From assembly GCA_027486765.1 (NCBI GenBank), contig JAIXOO010000050.1, forward strand, positions 1 through 55,978: a stretch of 55,978 bases of DNA. Reading direction: 5' to 3'. The translations under genes and the position numbers were made by a program. Below the pieces are notes generated by a model. It saw only the letters and a program-made list of their open reading frames with translations, had not been told where the DNA came from and did no database searches. Positions 46,238 to 55,959 of the stretch are shown piece after piece; the stretch's first letter is position 1; every line of letters begins with the position of its first letter. This stretch comes from Saprospiraceae bacterium (lineage in GTDB: Bacteria > Bacteroidota > Bacteroidia > Chitinophagales > Saprospiraceae).

Positions 46238-49150
46238 CTACCACACTCTCCAATCAATTACCACATTTTCAGTTCTTGTAGTAGGTTGTTGAACTCCTGC
46301 TGATAAACTTCGAACCTCTGACAAAAGATACTTCTGTAACTCAGATAACATTATTGCTCCATCATGATTAAGGTCTGCTTTCATTTGTTTTAAACCAGAT
46401 AGCAAGCTGAACATAAATATACTATTTTTCCATTCTAAAACTTCAATTGCAGCTTCAACACCTCCTGCACTTGCGATTATTGTAGCTCCAGTGCCTCGTC
46501 TTAGATCAACAAAGATGTTTTTCATTAATTCAAATGAATTTTCCATTCCTATTTTTTTGTTCATGATGCCAAGCCCCATAGAACGAAATTTAATATTACC
46601 TTGAACTGTATTTTGTATCTGACTGAAGATAATATTTTGCTTGTCAATTTCTCCTGCATTACATGCGTCAATTAACATAAGTTTTTGGCGTGCAGGGATT
46701 GAATCAAGTAAATTTTCAAAAACCTCATAGGCTATAGCCTTGCTTTTAGGATTTTTAAAATCCGTATCATATGTAGCCAAGTAATAATTCAAGCTGTCAT
46801 CTAAAACTCCATGACCTGCAATAAAAAAAATAATATGATCATTAGTCTTTGTTTTTAAAAGCTTTTGCTTTAAAGTAGCAAATTGTGATTGCTTTAAATT
46901 ATTATCTAGGAAAGTGTCTATTGAAATGTTATTATAAAGTTGCTTTGCTTTAACTAGCAAAGCAACTAAATCACGTATATCTTTTGCTGGGAAATTAAGG
47001 TTCATATAATTGTCTTTAAACTCACTTACACCAAGGCCTACAAAGTAAAGGTTAGGTTTAGGGGCTTGAACTGTACACATGATATTGAAAGATTCTTTGA
47101 ACGACTCGACCCCTGCTTGGTTTAATGCGGAAATTTGGATTTTGTTTTTTCCATTTGAAAGCTCTATCTCAAGATTTTTTTCAAAACGTTGAGTGTTTTT
47201 AGACCGAATATTAATTCCGTTAACTCCATAAATTGGCACATCATTAATAAATACATTTATCCGATCTAAGGGAAAAATTGAATCAACAGCTAAAATTGGT
47301 ATGACTAATCGGGTCCCAGATGAAGTTAATGGAAAAGTACCTAATATCTTAACTTCTGGCGTTGAAACTTGCTCAGAAAACATTTTTTCTGAAAAATTCA
47401 TTTTGTTGAGCCGCTTTTGATAGGCTGAGTAAAAAAGGTTGATTAGAGTATCATTCGCAATTCCAAGTGTTTTCAAAACCTTGTCAGGGCGATTGAATCG
47501 TAAATCATATTGGTCAAATGTGTATGTCTTAACACCATTTGAGAATCCTAATTTTTGAGCAGCACTCTTAGACGCATAGTAATACCCCTCTTTATTAATT
47601 GTTAACCAATTAGTTGAATCTAATAAAACTAAAGTAACAAGTTCTTCTGCTTTGTTAATATCCCAAATTTTCACAGTATTATCCTTAGAACCAGAAACCA
47701 TAAGATTCCCTTTGGGTGAAAACTGAATAGCTTCTACTGATTCAGAATGGCCAGTTAATATCGTTTTTATCTTCTGTGAACCTAAATGCCAAAGGACGAT
47801 ATTTTCACGCTCTGTTACGGCTAAAATGTCCTCGACTGGAGAGAAGCAAAAAGATTTGCTACTATAAATCTTTGCGAATTTAAATATGACTTTATTGTTT
47901 GCCCTCATTTTAACAATAAGAGTATCAGCCTTGTATTCTATAGTATACCTTTCATCATAAGAACTAAGCAAGTTTCTTCCAATATTTTTTATTTCTATCG
48001 TCGTAGGGTTAGTAACATATGCTTCTACCATTTCTCCTGTCGTGACGTTCCAAATTGAACTATACTGATTTTCTCTTCCAATAAAGGTAGAGGTGGGTAT
48101 GGATAATAACCCTGTTCCATTATTAATAAAATACACCTTATCGACAATCTTGGTTCTCTTTTCAAAAGATTGTATTAAATGACCTGAAAAATCCCAGCCA
48201 TATATCGTGAAATTTTCATAATTGGTTAGATACCCTTCACTAGTAAACAAAAATTGATTCGAAATTGCAACAGAAGTTTGAAGTTCTGAGCGTTTAATAA
48301 TTAAATGCCGCTTTCTTTTTGTTAAATCCCATACAATTATATTCTTATCTTCCGAAACTGTAGCCATAAATTTTCCGTCTTTAGAAACGTCTAGGCCCGT
48401 TATATTAGATGTATGAAATTTATAAGTATGTATAACCTTCTCTTTATATAGATCCCATTCTGTAATGGTGCCAAAGGCAGAACCAACTACAAAACGAGTA
48501 GAATTTGGAATCCAGTTAATATGGTTTGGACCTAATGGGTTATAGAAGGTTTTCTCCTCCTTTCCACTTTTTTCATTCCATAGTTTTATATTTCCTCTAC
48601 CTGAAGTAGTAATAAAATTGTAAGTCCCTGGGATAAATCTTACAGAAGATATTACATCGTCATTTATGAAATTTTTAACTAGGTTCCCATTAAGGGCATC
48701 CCAAAGTTTAACTGTTAGATCTGACCCCCCAGATATGATTCTTAAGCCATCACTTGAAAAATCAACACACATTACATCACCCTCATGTTCTGATAAAGTA
48801 TGAATTATTGCCCCAGTTTCAATATCCCATAGAATCAATTTATTATCTCTAGACGCTGAGACAAAAACTCTTGGATTTATTGGAGAAACAGCAATAGAAA
48901 ACACCAATCCTTTATGCCCACGAAAGGTCCTAACTTCTAAGCCAGTTCTAATATCCCATAATTTGATCGTCCCATCAAACGAAGAAGATAAAATGTTTTT
49001 TTCATCAATGGTTAATTTTACCGACGATATCATATCTGAATGCCCTTTTGGAATCGAGAGGTGCATAGCTGCCGCATGATTCTGTCCAATTAAAGGAAAT
49101 GGAAAAAACGGAATAAATAGACCAAGGATTATAAATATTATTTTATTCAT
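46238..49150 (-). CDS. WD40-caspase, exported, 970 aa
   Basis: The start is set at 49150 (MNKIIFIILGLFIPFFPFPL), which gives a clean signal peptide; an ATG at 49171 adds seven odd residues. About seven WD40 repeats follow (IKLWDIRTG, LILWDIETGA, IIVWDLTKRK), plus one later (TVKIWDINKA). A beta-sandwich linker leads to a C-terminal caspase domain, with His780 (FFIAGHGVLDD) and Cys830 (LMLIDACNAGEID). Near the end is an EF-hand-like loop (DLNHDGAIMLSEL). A signal peptide implies that the caspase acts in the periplasm or outside. It is a diverged relative of the 780- and 628-aa genes next door, with which it shares the terminal VIDWRVW motif. Confidence 0.85.
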   Translation of the reverse strand: MNKIIFIILGLFIPFFPFPLIGQNHAAAMHLSIPKGHSDMISSVKLTIDEKNILSSSFDGTIKLWDIRTGLEVRTFRGHKGLVFSIAVSPINPRVFVSASRDNKLILWDIETGAIIHTLSEHEGDVMCVDFSSDGLRIISGGSDLTVKLWDALNGNLVKNFINDDVISSVRFIPGTYNFITTSGRGNIKLWNEKSGKEEKTFYNPLGPNHINWIPNSTRFVVGSAFGTITEWDLYKEKVIHTYKFHTSNITGLDVSKDGKFMATVSEDKNIIVWDLTKRKRHLIIKRSELQTSVAISNQFLFTSEGYLTNYENFTIYGWDFSGHLIQSFEKRTKIVDKVYFINNGTGLLSIPTSTFIGRENQYSSIWNVTTGEMVEAYVTNPTTIEIKNIGRNLLSSYDERYTIEYKADTLIVKMRANNKVIFKFAKIYSSKSFCFSPVEDILAVTERENIVLWHLGSQKIKTILTGHSESVEAIQFSPKGNLMVSGSKDNTVKIWDINKAEELVTLVLLDSTNWLTINKEGYYYASKSAAQKLGFSNGVKTYTFDQYDLRFNRPDKVLKTLGIANDTLINLFYSAYQKRLNKMNFSEKMFSEQVSTPEVKILGTFPLTSSGTRLVIPILAVDSIFPLDRINVFINDVPIYGVNGINIRSKNTQRFEKNLEIELSNGKNKIQISALNQAGVESFKESFNIMCTVQAPKPNLYFVGLGVSEFKDNYMNLNFPAKDIRDLVALLVKAKQLYNNISIDTFLDNNLKQSQFATLKQKLLKTKTNDHIIFFIAGHGVLDDSLNYYLATYDTDFKNPKSKAIAYEVFENLLDSIPARQKLMLIDACNAGEIDKQNIIFSQIQNTVQGNIKFRSMGLGIMNKKIGMENSFELMKNIFVDLRRGTGATIIASAGGVEAAIEVLEWKNSIFMFSLLSGLKQMKADLNHDGAIMLSELQKYLLSEVRSLSAGVQQPTTRTENVVIDWRVW

Positions 49151-49225
49151 GAGGATGAGTTTTTGACACACGCTAAAAGCATCAAAATATAAAACTCGGT
49201 GTGGGTAGTATAGGAAACATCCTTT

Positions 49226-51568
49226 TCACCAAACCCGCCAGTCTACCACCAAGTTCTCTGACCTAAACGTTGACTGCTGCTGCCTGTTTTGGCTCGTCAC
49301 CGCACTTTCCAGATAATCCCTTAGCTCGGATAGCATGATCATCCCATCTTGATTGGTGTCCGCTTTTTTGCCTTTGAGCCCCTCCAGGAGGCACCAGGTA
49401 AACACGCCGTTTTTCCATTGCACACCTTCCGCAGCTTGTTGTAACCCACTGGTACTGCTGAGGATGGTTGCCCCAGTGCTGGGCCTCAAGTCGGCAAACC
49501 ATTCGCGCATGAGGTTGAAGCTGCGCTCATATTCAGTATTGTTGGGCACCATCCCCAGGTTCGATGTTCTGAATCGAACACTTCCAACCACCGTGTTTTC
49601 AACTTGTATACGTTTGGCATTACTTTTATCAATCTCACCTGAAAAACAAGCATCCAACATCAATAAACGCTGCCTAGCTGGAATGCCATCCAACAATGCT
49701 TCAAGCAATTCATACCGTATTCCGCTACTTGCGGGGTGATTGAAATTAAGGTTGGCATTCCCCAGGTAATAATTCAGCGCGGAGTCTACTACTCCATGAC
49801 CAGCATAAAAGACGATGACCTGATCACTTTCCTTGGTCTGCATCAAAGCTTGTTTGACTTTTTCAAGATTGGATGGGCTAAAATCCTTTTCCCATAGCGG
49901 GTGTAGGGTTACTTTTTCGTACAGATCTGTTTTGGCTGCAAAAAGATTGTGGATTCCTTGAGCATCCTTGCCCGCATAAAGCAGATTTTTGCTTGATTCC
50001 GAATATTGAGAAACCCCAATGCTGATCAAATATAGGTTTGGTTTTACCATTGGAGTCTCACAGCGCACCGTACTCTGAATTTTTTGTGAGCGCTGGAGTT
50101 TGACATTGAATACTTCTACTTCGATGCGGTTATCGCCAGGGGTCAAAGCCAGGTTGATCGAATGTTGAAATGACCGGGTTTTGCGGTTTTGAATAGAGTA
50201 TCCTGCTTTTCCATACAGGGGGATGCCGTTGACATACACATGGATGACATCCAGGATTTCCTTGGCGTCCTGGGCTTTGATGGCCACTTCTACCTTGGCT
50301 TGATCGCTAAAAATAGGCAACTCTTTAGCGAATTGTACAATGGGCACATTGTGGTCATTACTGTCAGGTTTACCACCCAAATAAGCTACTCGGCGTTCGT
50401 AAGCCTTTCTGAATGCTTCGATGGTTTCTGGTGGGGAAAGCCCAATATGCTTCAAAACCAAATCTGGGCGATTGTATTGCAAATCAAATTGTGCAAAATC
50501 AAAAATTTGCCCATCTTGCTCAAAACTTACTCCTTCAAATGCACCGCGTCTAGTGGCCATGTAGTAGCCGGAGGGGATGGTGATGAGGATGTCTGCGGGG
50601 CCGATACTGTAGATTTGACATCTTTCTTCACCGGTTTGGAGGTTATAGAGGGTTATTCCACTTTTTTTATTGGCGATGGCAAAGGATTTCCATTGGGGGT
50701 CAATTATAAAAAATAGAGCGGACATTTTTTCCTTGATTTCATCTGACAGATTCTTTCTCATCAATGCGGCTCCAGAGTTGAAGTCGGAAACCTCAAAAGC
50801 ATAGTTTTCATGATTGTAAAAAATCCCAATCTGCTTAAAATCCGGACTTAGGGAGATTGAGCTCCCAAACGAAGCGGGGATGTTAATTCCTCTAATCGGC
50901 TGTTTACCTTGAATTTGTTTTGTGTCAGCATTGTACACATATAGCTCATCTTTGAATTCATAGGTATAAAATTGCCCATTATTGATGAAACTAACATTTA
51001 CATCAGGTAATGTAATTTTTTCTTTGACTACTAAACTAGGTAAACTTAAAAACAAGATTTCTCTGTTTTCAAAAACCAGTAAACTATTATTGTTAAAAGC
51101 ACAAGATCGAAATCGATCGTTTTTTTTCGAATAACTGCCTAGGTTTTTTCCCGTTTGTAATTCAAATAGCATTATTTTTTCATCAAACTCTATTGCCAAG
51201 TAGATATTATTTGGGCTGATCTGGATGTTATGTGCAGATCCTTCACCTTTGATGATGTGGTAGGCATTCGATATATTATTGACCACAAAAATGGCAAACA
51301 TTTTTTCAGTAGCACTTCCAAATGCTGTGAAATGACCATCCCTGCTTGTGCTACTGATTTGTAAACCTGTTAATTGAATAGTAGTTAAAGATAGAGTCTT
51401 CCAATTTAATATTTTAATGCATGAAGCATTTTTAAGGGCAATTTGAGGTTTTGGAGAAAGAAAATCTAAGGGCATGGTTGCAAAATTAGATTGAACCATA
51501 AGCTTAGGTTGACCACAAACCATAATACTGGAAAAATATATAAAACCAAGAATGAAGAGGATCCGCAT
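49226..51568 (-). CDS. exported beta-repeat caspase, 780 aa
   Basis: A signal peptide (MRILFILGFIYFSSIMVCGQ) is followed by ~350 residues of beta-repeat sequence resembling worn WD40 blades (FNLQTGEE-type repeats are faint). Then come a short conserved linker (NRPDLVLKHIGLSPPETIEA) and an immunoglobulin-like segment (VIHVYVNGIPLYGKAGYSI). The caspase domain has His591 (VFYAGHGVVDS) and Cys641 (LLMLDACFSGEID). The EF-hand-like loop DTNQDGMIMLSEL is near the C-terminus, which ends in VVDWRVW. It starts 8 bases after the stop of the WD40-only gene upstream, so these two form an operon. The C-terminal 500 residues are nearly identical, also at DNA level, to the truncated gene at 53297-55137. Confidence 0.85.
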   Translation of the reverse strand: MRILFILGFIYFSSIMVCGQPKLMVQSNFATMPLDFLSPKPQIALKNASCIKILNWKTLSLTTIQLTGLQISSTSRDGHFTAFGSATEKMFAIFVVNNISNAYHIIKGEGSAHNIQISPNNIYLAIEFDEKIMLFELQTGKNLGSYSKKNDRFRSCAFNNNSLLVFENREILFLSLPSLVVKEKITLPDVNVSFINNGQFYTYEFKDELYVYNADTKQIQGKQPIRGINIPASFGSSISLSPDFKQIGIFYNHENYAFEVSDFNSGAALMRKNLSDEIKEKMSALFFIIDPQWKSFAIANKKSGITLYNLQTGEERCQIYSIGPADILITIPSGYYMATRRGAFEGVSFEQDGQIFDFAQFDLQYNRPDLVLKHIGLSPPETIEAFRKAYERRVAYLGGKPDSNDHNVPIVQFAKELPIFSDQAKVEVAIKAQDAKEILDVIHVYVNGIPLYGKAGYSIQNRKTRSFQHSINLALTPGDNRIEVEVFNVKLQRSQKIQSTVRCETPMVKPNLYLISIGVSQYSESSKNLLYAGKDAQGIHNLFAAKTDLYEKVTLHPLWEKDFSPSNLEKVKQALMQTKESDQVIVFYAGHGVVDSALNYYLGNANLNFNHPASSGIRYELLEALLDGIPARQRLLMLDACFSGEIDKSNAKRIQVENTVVGSVRFRTSNLGMVPNNTEYERSFNLMREWFADLRPSTGATILSSTSGLQQAAEGVQWKNGVFTWCLLEGLKGKKADTNQDGMIMLSELRDYLESAVTSQNRQQQSTFRSENLVVDWRVW

Positions 51569-51576
51569 AGGTTATA

Positions 51577-52827
51577 TTACTTTAAATTGTAGACGCCTAT
51601 CCCTCCTCCTGCTACAAAGGCAATTCGTTTTGAATCATTGGGAAAAAAAACAAACGCTCCAAATAGTTGAAGATTTATTAATTCTTGGAAATCAATAGCA
51701 TCTAAAATGCTGAGTCCAGAAGACTTTTCATCTTGAAAGCCCATTTTACTGAATGAAATATATTTCCCATCATTACTATAACTAATAGACGACATGGAAG
51801 GGTCATAAACTATAGATTTTACCTCTTTACCGGTCTCAACAGACCAAAAGCGTATTTGCTTTTTAAAGCCTTGGTCACTTATAGAGAGATTTTGACCAAC
51901 TAGATACTTTCCATTGGGAGTGAATTGAAATCTTTCCATCCCTGGGCCATATAAATCAGTTAGATTATCTACTTGAAAACTATGCAACAATTTTTCTTCT
52001 TTGAAGTCATAAATGTATACTTTGTTTTCGCTATCCATTAAAGCTAAAATCGTATTTGTAGGGTGTACGGCTATTGTTGTATTGGGTGCTTGAAACGGTA
52101 TATCTTCAATTTTATATCTTGAATCGCTATAACTCCTATCATAATAGATAGCTTGAAGAGGTTTTTGCTGCCCGGATAAAAAATCAAGTAATGCTATCTC
52201 TCCATCAGTATCTGCAATGATAATAGTGGTCGAATTTGGAATGAAACGGATTCTTTTAACTTTGGAGAGGCCATTAATGGTTAGTTCTTTTGCCATACCA
52301 TCTTGGGTATCATACAAAATAATTTTGTTACGGCTTAAAAACTCTGAGTTATAGATAACAGCATTTACGTAGTTTTTAGGCTTCGGTATGGCTGCTTCTA
52401 CTACTGCAACATATTTACAATCAGCAGAGATATCACAAAAATCTGGAAGAGCAGAGAATTCAATAATTGGATTTTCTTTTGATGGATTCCATACTGTTAT
52501 GCCTTCATTATGGAGTAAGAACAATCTTTGTCCATCATTGCTAAATGACAACTTATTGTATATACCCATTGCTACTACTCCCACAGAATTCATCCCTCCC
52601 CGGTCATTATTTGTATCTATTTGCTGCCTCTTTAACGAAATTCTTTTCTTTCTAGTGGCGAGATCCCACACAGCGATATCAGAATTTTGTCCTTCTACCG
52701 CAATTTCCCTTCCATTTGGTGCAACTGCAATAGACTTTATCACAGTATTGCCAGTTTGAAATAATGGCGTTAAATTTTGAGAATGTAAGGAAAATGATAG
52801 CAAAAAAGCAAGGATTAATAGCCTCAT
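51577..52827 (-). CDS. secreted WD40-type repeat protein, 416 aa
   Basis: A signal peptide (MRLLILAFLLSFSLHSQ) is followed by a chain of WD40-like blades (IAVWDLATRKKRI, VKRIRFIPNSTTIIIADTDG, FWSVETGKEVKSIVYD). No protease domain is present. It precedes the 780-aa caspase gene by 8 bases on the same strand, so it is probably a separately made propeller partner that sits with the caspase, in contrast to the fused form in the 970-aa gene. Upstream lies a decayed gene region and then the truncated caspase. The role (adaptor or sensor) is inferred from context. Confidence 0.75.
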   Translation of the reverse strand: MRLLILAFLLSFSLHSQNLTPLFQTGNTVIKSIAVAPNGREIAVEGQNSDIAVWDLATRKKRISLKRQQIDTNNDRGGMNSVGVVAMGIYNKLSFSNDGQRLFLLHNEGITVWNPSKENPIIEFSALPDFCDISADCKYVAVVEAAIPKPKNYVNAVIYNSEFLSRNKIILYDTQDGMAKELTINGLSKVKRIRFIPNSTTIIIADTDGEIALLDFLSGQQKPLQAIYYDRSYSDSRYKIEDIPFQAPNTTIAVHPTNTILALMDSENKVYIYDFKEEKLLHSFQVDNLTDLYGPGMERFQFTPNGKYLVGQNLSISDQGFKKQIRFWSVETGKEVKSIVYDPSMSSISYSNDGKYISFSKMGFQDEKSSGLSILDAIDFQELINLQLFGAFVFFPNDSKRIAFVAGGGIGVYNLK

Positions 52828-53296
52828 AAATGAAAAATTTAGAACGGATTAATTTTAATTTTTTAAAGTTATTAGTTTTTCCAATTACCTTAACTTGACT
52901 TTGCCATAAAATGTTCTTAAGCGAGCATCTGCTTTAGCTAATTTCTCTTGGTGGGGTTGCCGTACAACACTTCCCAAGTACCAATTTTAACTCTTCTTGT
53001 AAATCTACACTTTTAGCTTCAAAGATAAAAATCCGCTGTTTTAAATCAGGATAGGCTACAGATTCCTCCGTTTGGGCGTTGCGCTAATAGAGATGGTAGT
53101 TTTGGAGTACTTCGGCCCGATCAATCGGAACTCCGTCTACTTTGTGTAACTCTTTGGCATCAACCATCAGGGTATCGCCGCTATAGCCTAGTTGTCTAGG
53201 AATGTTTTGCCCTTCTAGGAAAAAATCGCTCCGGATTCAGGGGAAATGGTACATTAATCTTTGATATCACATATTCATGTAATAAAAGTTTGTGAA
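52828..53296. other. 469-bp gap holding a decayed gene
   Basis: There is no intact gene. The minus strand carries the broken coding stretch listed separately (52885-53240). The remaining bases on each side are AT-rich and probably include the promoter of the 416-aa/780-aa operon. Confidence 0.6.
52885..53240 (-). pseudogene. decayed protein-coding remnant with internal stop and frameshift
   Basis: The minus strand reads IRSDFFLEGQNIPRQLGYSG and continues through TLMVDAKELHKVDGVPIDRA to NYHLY, then a TAG. In the same frame it continues as RNAQTEESVAYPDLKQRIFI and on to LKLVLG. A one-base shift then gives SVVRQPHQEKLAKADARLRT followed by FYGKVKLR and a proper stop at 52885-52887. Three coherent pieces make about 115 residues, so this is a gene that lost function recently. 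I do not recognise the family, and the N-terminus is missing. Confidence 0.65.
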
Positions 53297-55137
53297 TCAC
53301 CAAATCCGCCAGTCTACCACCAAATTCTCTGCCCTAAACGTAGACTGTTGCTGCCTGTTTTGGCCCGTCACTGCACTTTCCAGATAATCCCTCAGCTCCG
53401 AAAGCATGACCATCCCATCTTGATTGGTATCTGCTTTTTTGCCTTTGAGCCCCTCCAGAAGGCACCAGGTAAACACACCGTTTTTCCATTGTTCACCTTC
53501 TGCAGCTTGTTGTAAACCGCTGGTACTACTGAGGATGGTTGCCCCAGTATTGGGCCTTAAGTCGGCAAACCATTCCCGCATGAGGTTGAAGCTGCGTTCA
53601 TAGGCTGTATTGTTCGGCACCAGTCCCAGGTCCGATGTTCTGAATCGAACACTCCCAACCACAGTGTTTTCCACTTGTATACGTTTGGCATTGCTTTTGT
53701 CAATCTCTCCAGAAAAACAGGCGTCCAGCATCATCAAGCGTTGGCGGGCTGGAATGCCATCCAACAATGCTTCAAGCTGTTCATACCGGATTCCGCTGCC
53801 TGCGGGGTGGTTGAAATTCAGGTTGCTACTCCCCAGGTAATAATTCAACGCAGAGTCTACCACTCCATGGCCGGCATAAAAGACGATGACCTGATCACTT
53901 TCCTTGGTCTGCATCAAAGCTTGTTTGACTTTTTCAAGGTTGGATGGGCTAAAATCTTTTTCCCACAAGGCGTATAAGTTTACTTTTCCGTATAGATCCG
54001 TTTTGCCTGCAAAAAGATCATGGACTCCTTGGGCATCCTTACCCGCATAAAGCAGATTTTTGCTTGATTCCGCATATTGCGAAACTCCAATGCTGATCAA
54101 ATGTAGGTTTGGTTTTACCGTTGGAGTTTCACAGCGCACCATGCTTTGAATCCGCTGTGAGCGTTGAAGTTTGACGTTGAAAACTTCTACTTCAACGCGG
54201 TTATCGCCAGGGGTCAAAGTCAGGTTGATCGAATGTTGAAATGCCCGGGTTTTGCGGTTTTTGATGGAGTAACCTGCTTTTCCATACAGGGGTATGCCGT
54301 TGACATATACATGGATGACATCCAGGAGTTCTTTGGCGTCCTGGGTTTTGATGGCCACTTCTACCTTGTCCTCATTGGTAAAAATGGGCAATTCCTTAGC
54401 AAATTGTAAGCTGGGCACATTGTGGTCATTACTGTCAGGTTTACCCCCCAAATAAGCTACTCGGCGTTCGTAAGCTTTTCGGAATGCTTCGATGGTTGCT
54501 GGCGGGGAAACTCCAATATGCTCCAAAACCAAATCTGGGCGGTTGTACTGAAAGTCAAACTGGGCAAAATCATAAACTTGTCCATCTTGTACAAAGCTTA
54601 CACCTTCAAATGCTCCTCGCCTGGTGGCCATGTAGTAGCCGGAGGGAATGGTGATGAGAATGTCTTCAAGGCCGATGCTATAGATTTGGCATCTTTCTTC
54701 GCCGGTTTGGAGGTTAAATAGTGTTATTCCTTTCTCCTTGTTGGCTATGGCAAAGGATTTCCATTGGGGGTCAACTTGGGAAAACGTTAATGAAAAAAGG
54801 CCTCCATCATACTGGGATAGGTTTTTTTTCAAAATAATTTTACCATTCTCTAAACTTTGCAACACGAAGGTATCTGTTGCGTCAAAAAGTGCGATTTGCT
54901 TACCATCAGGGCTAATTAAAGGTGAATTTGCATATGGACGTATAAACTCAGGTAGGTTTATGACTGTAAGTTGCTTGTTTGTTGATAGATCATATAATTT
55001 TCCACTACTGATATAAAATTGACCACCATTTAAAAACTTTAAAAAATCACCTTGATATGACACCTTCTTGTATAAAGTCAAGGAAGGTAAGTTCAATATT
55101 TCTATTTCTCTATTTCCTAATACGACTAAATTTTTAG
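53297..55137 (-). pseudogene. caspase-family gene, 5' truncated by an insertion sequence
   Basis: About 610 residues of the 780-aa-type caspase remain: part of the beta-repeat region, the linker, the immunoglobulin-like segment and an intact caspase domain. In the ORF that runs on to 55183, the His is at residue 439 (VFYAGHGVVDS) and the Cys at 489 (LMMLDACFSGEID), with the EF-hand-like DTNQDGMVMLSEL and the terminal VVDWRIW. Roughly the first 150 residues, including the signal peptide, are absent. The native sequence stops at about 55138, where the IS inverted repeat begins. The ATG at 55183 lies inside the IS, so a fused start without signal peptide is possible. If expressed, the protease would be cytosolic, unlike its neighbour. 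The missing 5' part may lie beyond the right edge. Confidence 0.8.
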
Positions 55138-55156
55138 TAGAAGCTATCTCAAAACT
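55138..55156. repeat. IS left terminal inverted repeat
   Basis: TAGAAGCTATCTCAAAACT. It matches the reverse complement of 55960-55978 (TAGAGCGTATCTCAAAACT) at 16 of 19 positions; the three differences are consecutive. The caspase coding sequence ends here. Confidence 0.8.
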
Positions 55157-55942
55157 GCCTGAGTAAAATAATAATACAAGCAAGCCTTAAAAAAGCTTCG
55201 AAATTGGCTTGATAGTATTCATATCGAACAATGCATCGGCGAAAATTTTGAATCCATGCAAAGAGTCTCTCAATTTTCCACCTTTTTTTATATCGACGCA
55301 GTTTCCGACCATCTTGGGTTCTTTTTTTCTTGCGATTGGAGCGATGAGGCGCAATCATTTCCACTCCATATTCTTCTAAAAGATACTCGTCCAAAGGATC
55401 AGAATCATAGGCACGATCTCCAATGAGCTTTTCAGGAAGCACTTCCAGGAAGCGTGCTTCTAAAGTTTGCTCAACCAAAGTTACTTCGTGGGGACTAGCA
55501 GCATGCGTATCAATGGAGATTGGAAGACCAGCAGCGTCTGCAATGGCCATGATCTTGGTCCCCTTGCCCCGCTTAGTTTTTCCAACGCCTGGGCCCCTTT
55601 TTTTGACGGCGCAAACGAACCATCGATAAAGCATTCCTGAACATCTATTTGACCTCGCTCTAGTAAATCTTCGGCCAGGGTTTGCAAAGCCAAGCTAAAA
55701 ACCCCTTCCTCGGTCCATTCTTGAAAATGGCGATGACAGGTTTGATAGGGAGGATAACGACGAGGCATATCTTTCCAGGGCGCGCCCGTTCGTAAAACCC
55801 ACAATATCCCATTCAACACCTGACGGGCATCCTGACGAGGACGACCCGTGCCAGCATAGGGCTTTTCATATATTGGTTCTAGTTTTGCCCATTGGATATC
55901 TGTTAAGTCCATCTTTTTGGACCTAAATATCTCATTTATCAA
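55149..55942 (-). CDS. IS5-family (IS427 group) transposase, made by -1 frameshift
   Basis: The upstream frame (55481-55942, likely start 55912 at [13 protein letters not shown]) has the N-terminal DUF4096-like region ([20 protein letters not shown]) and the first catalytic Asp in [11 protein letters not shown]. The downstream frame (55149-55634) has the second Asp in [12 protein letters not shown] and the Glu in [15 protein letters not shown], completing DDE. Translation moves from the first to the second frame at an A7 tract (55598-55604), giving an intact protein of about 255 residues. It moves the element by cut-and-paste. No extra stop or loss of a catalytic residue is seen, so the copy may be active. 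Confidence 0.88.
55598..55604 (-). promoter_or_regulatory. -1 ribosomal frameshift heptamer (A7 followed by G)
   Basis: On the minus strand the run is CAAAAAAAGGGG. In the upstream frame the codons are AAA AAA GGG; slipping back one base gives AAA AAA AGG, which is the downstream frame. This matches the A AAA AAA/G slippery motif used by IS427-group transposases. Confidence 0.8.
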
Positions 55943-55959
55943 CCATTATGTCAACTCTG

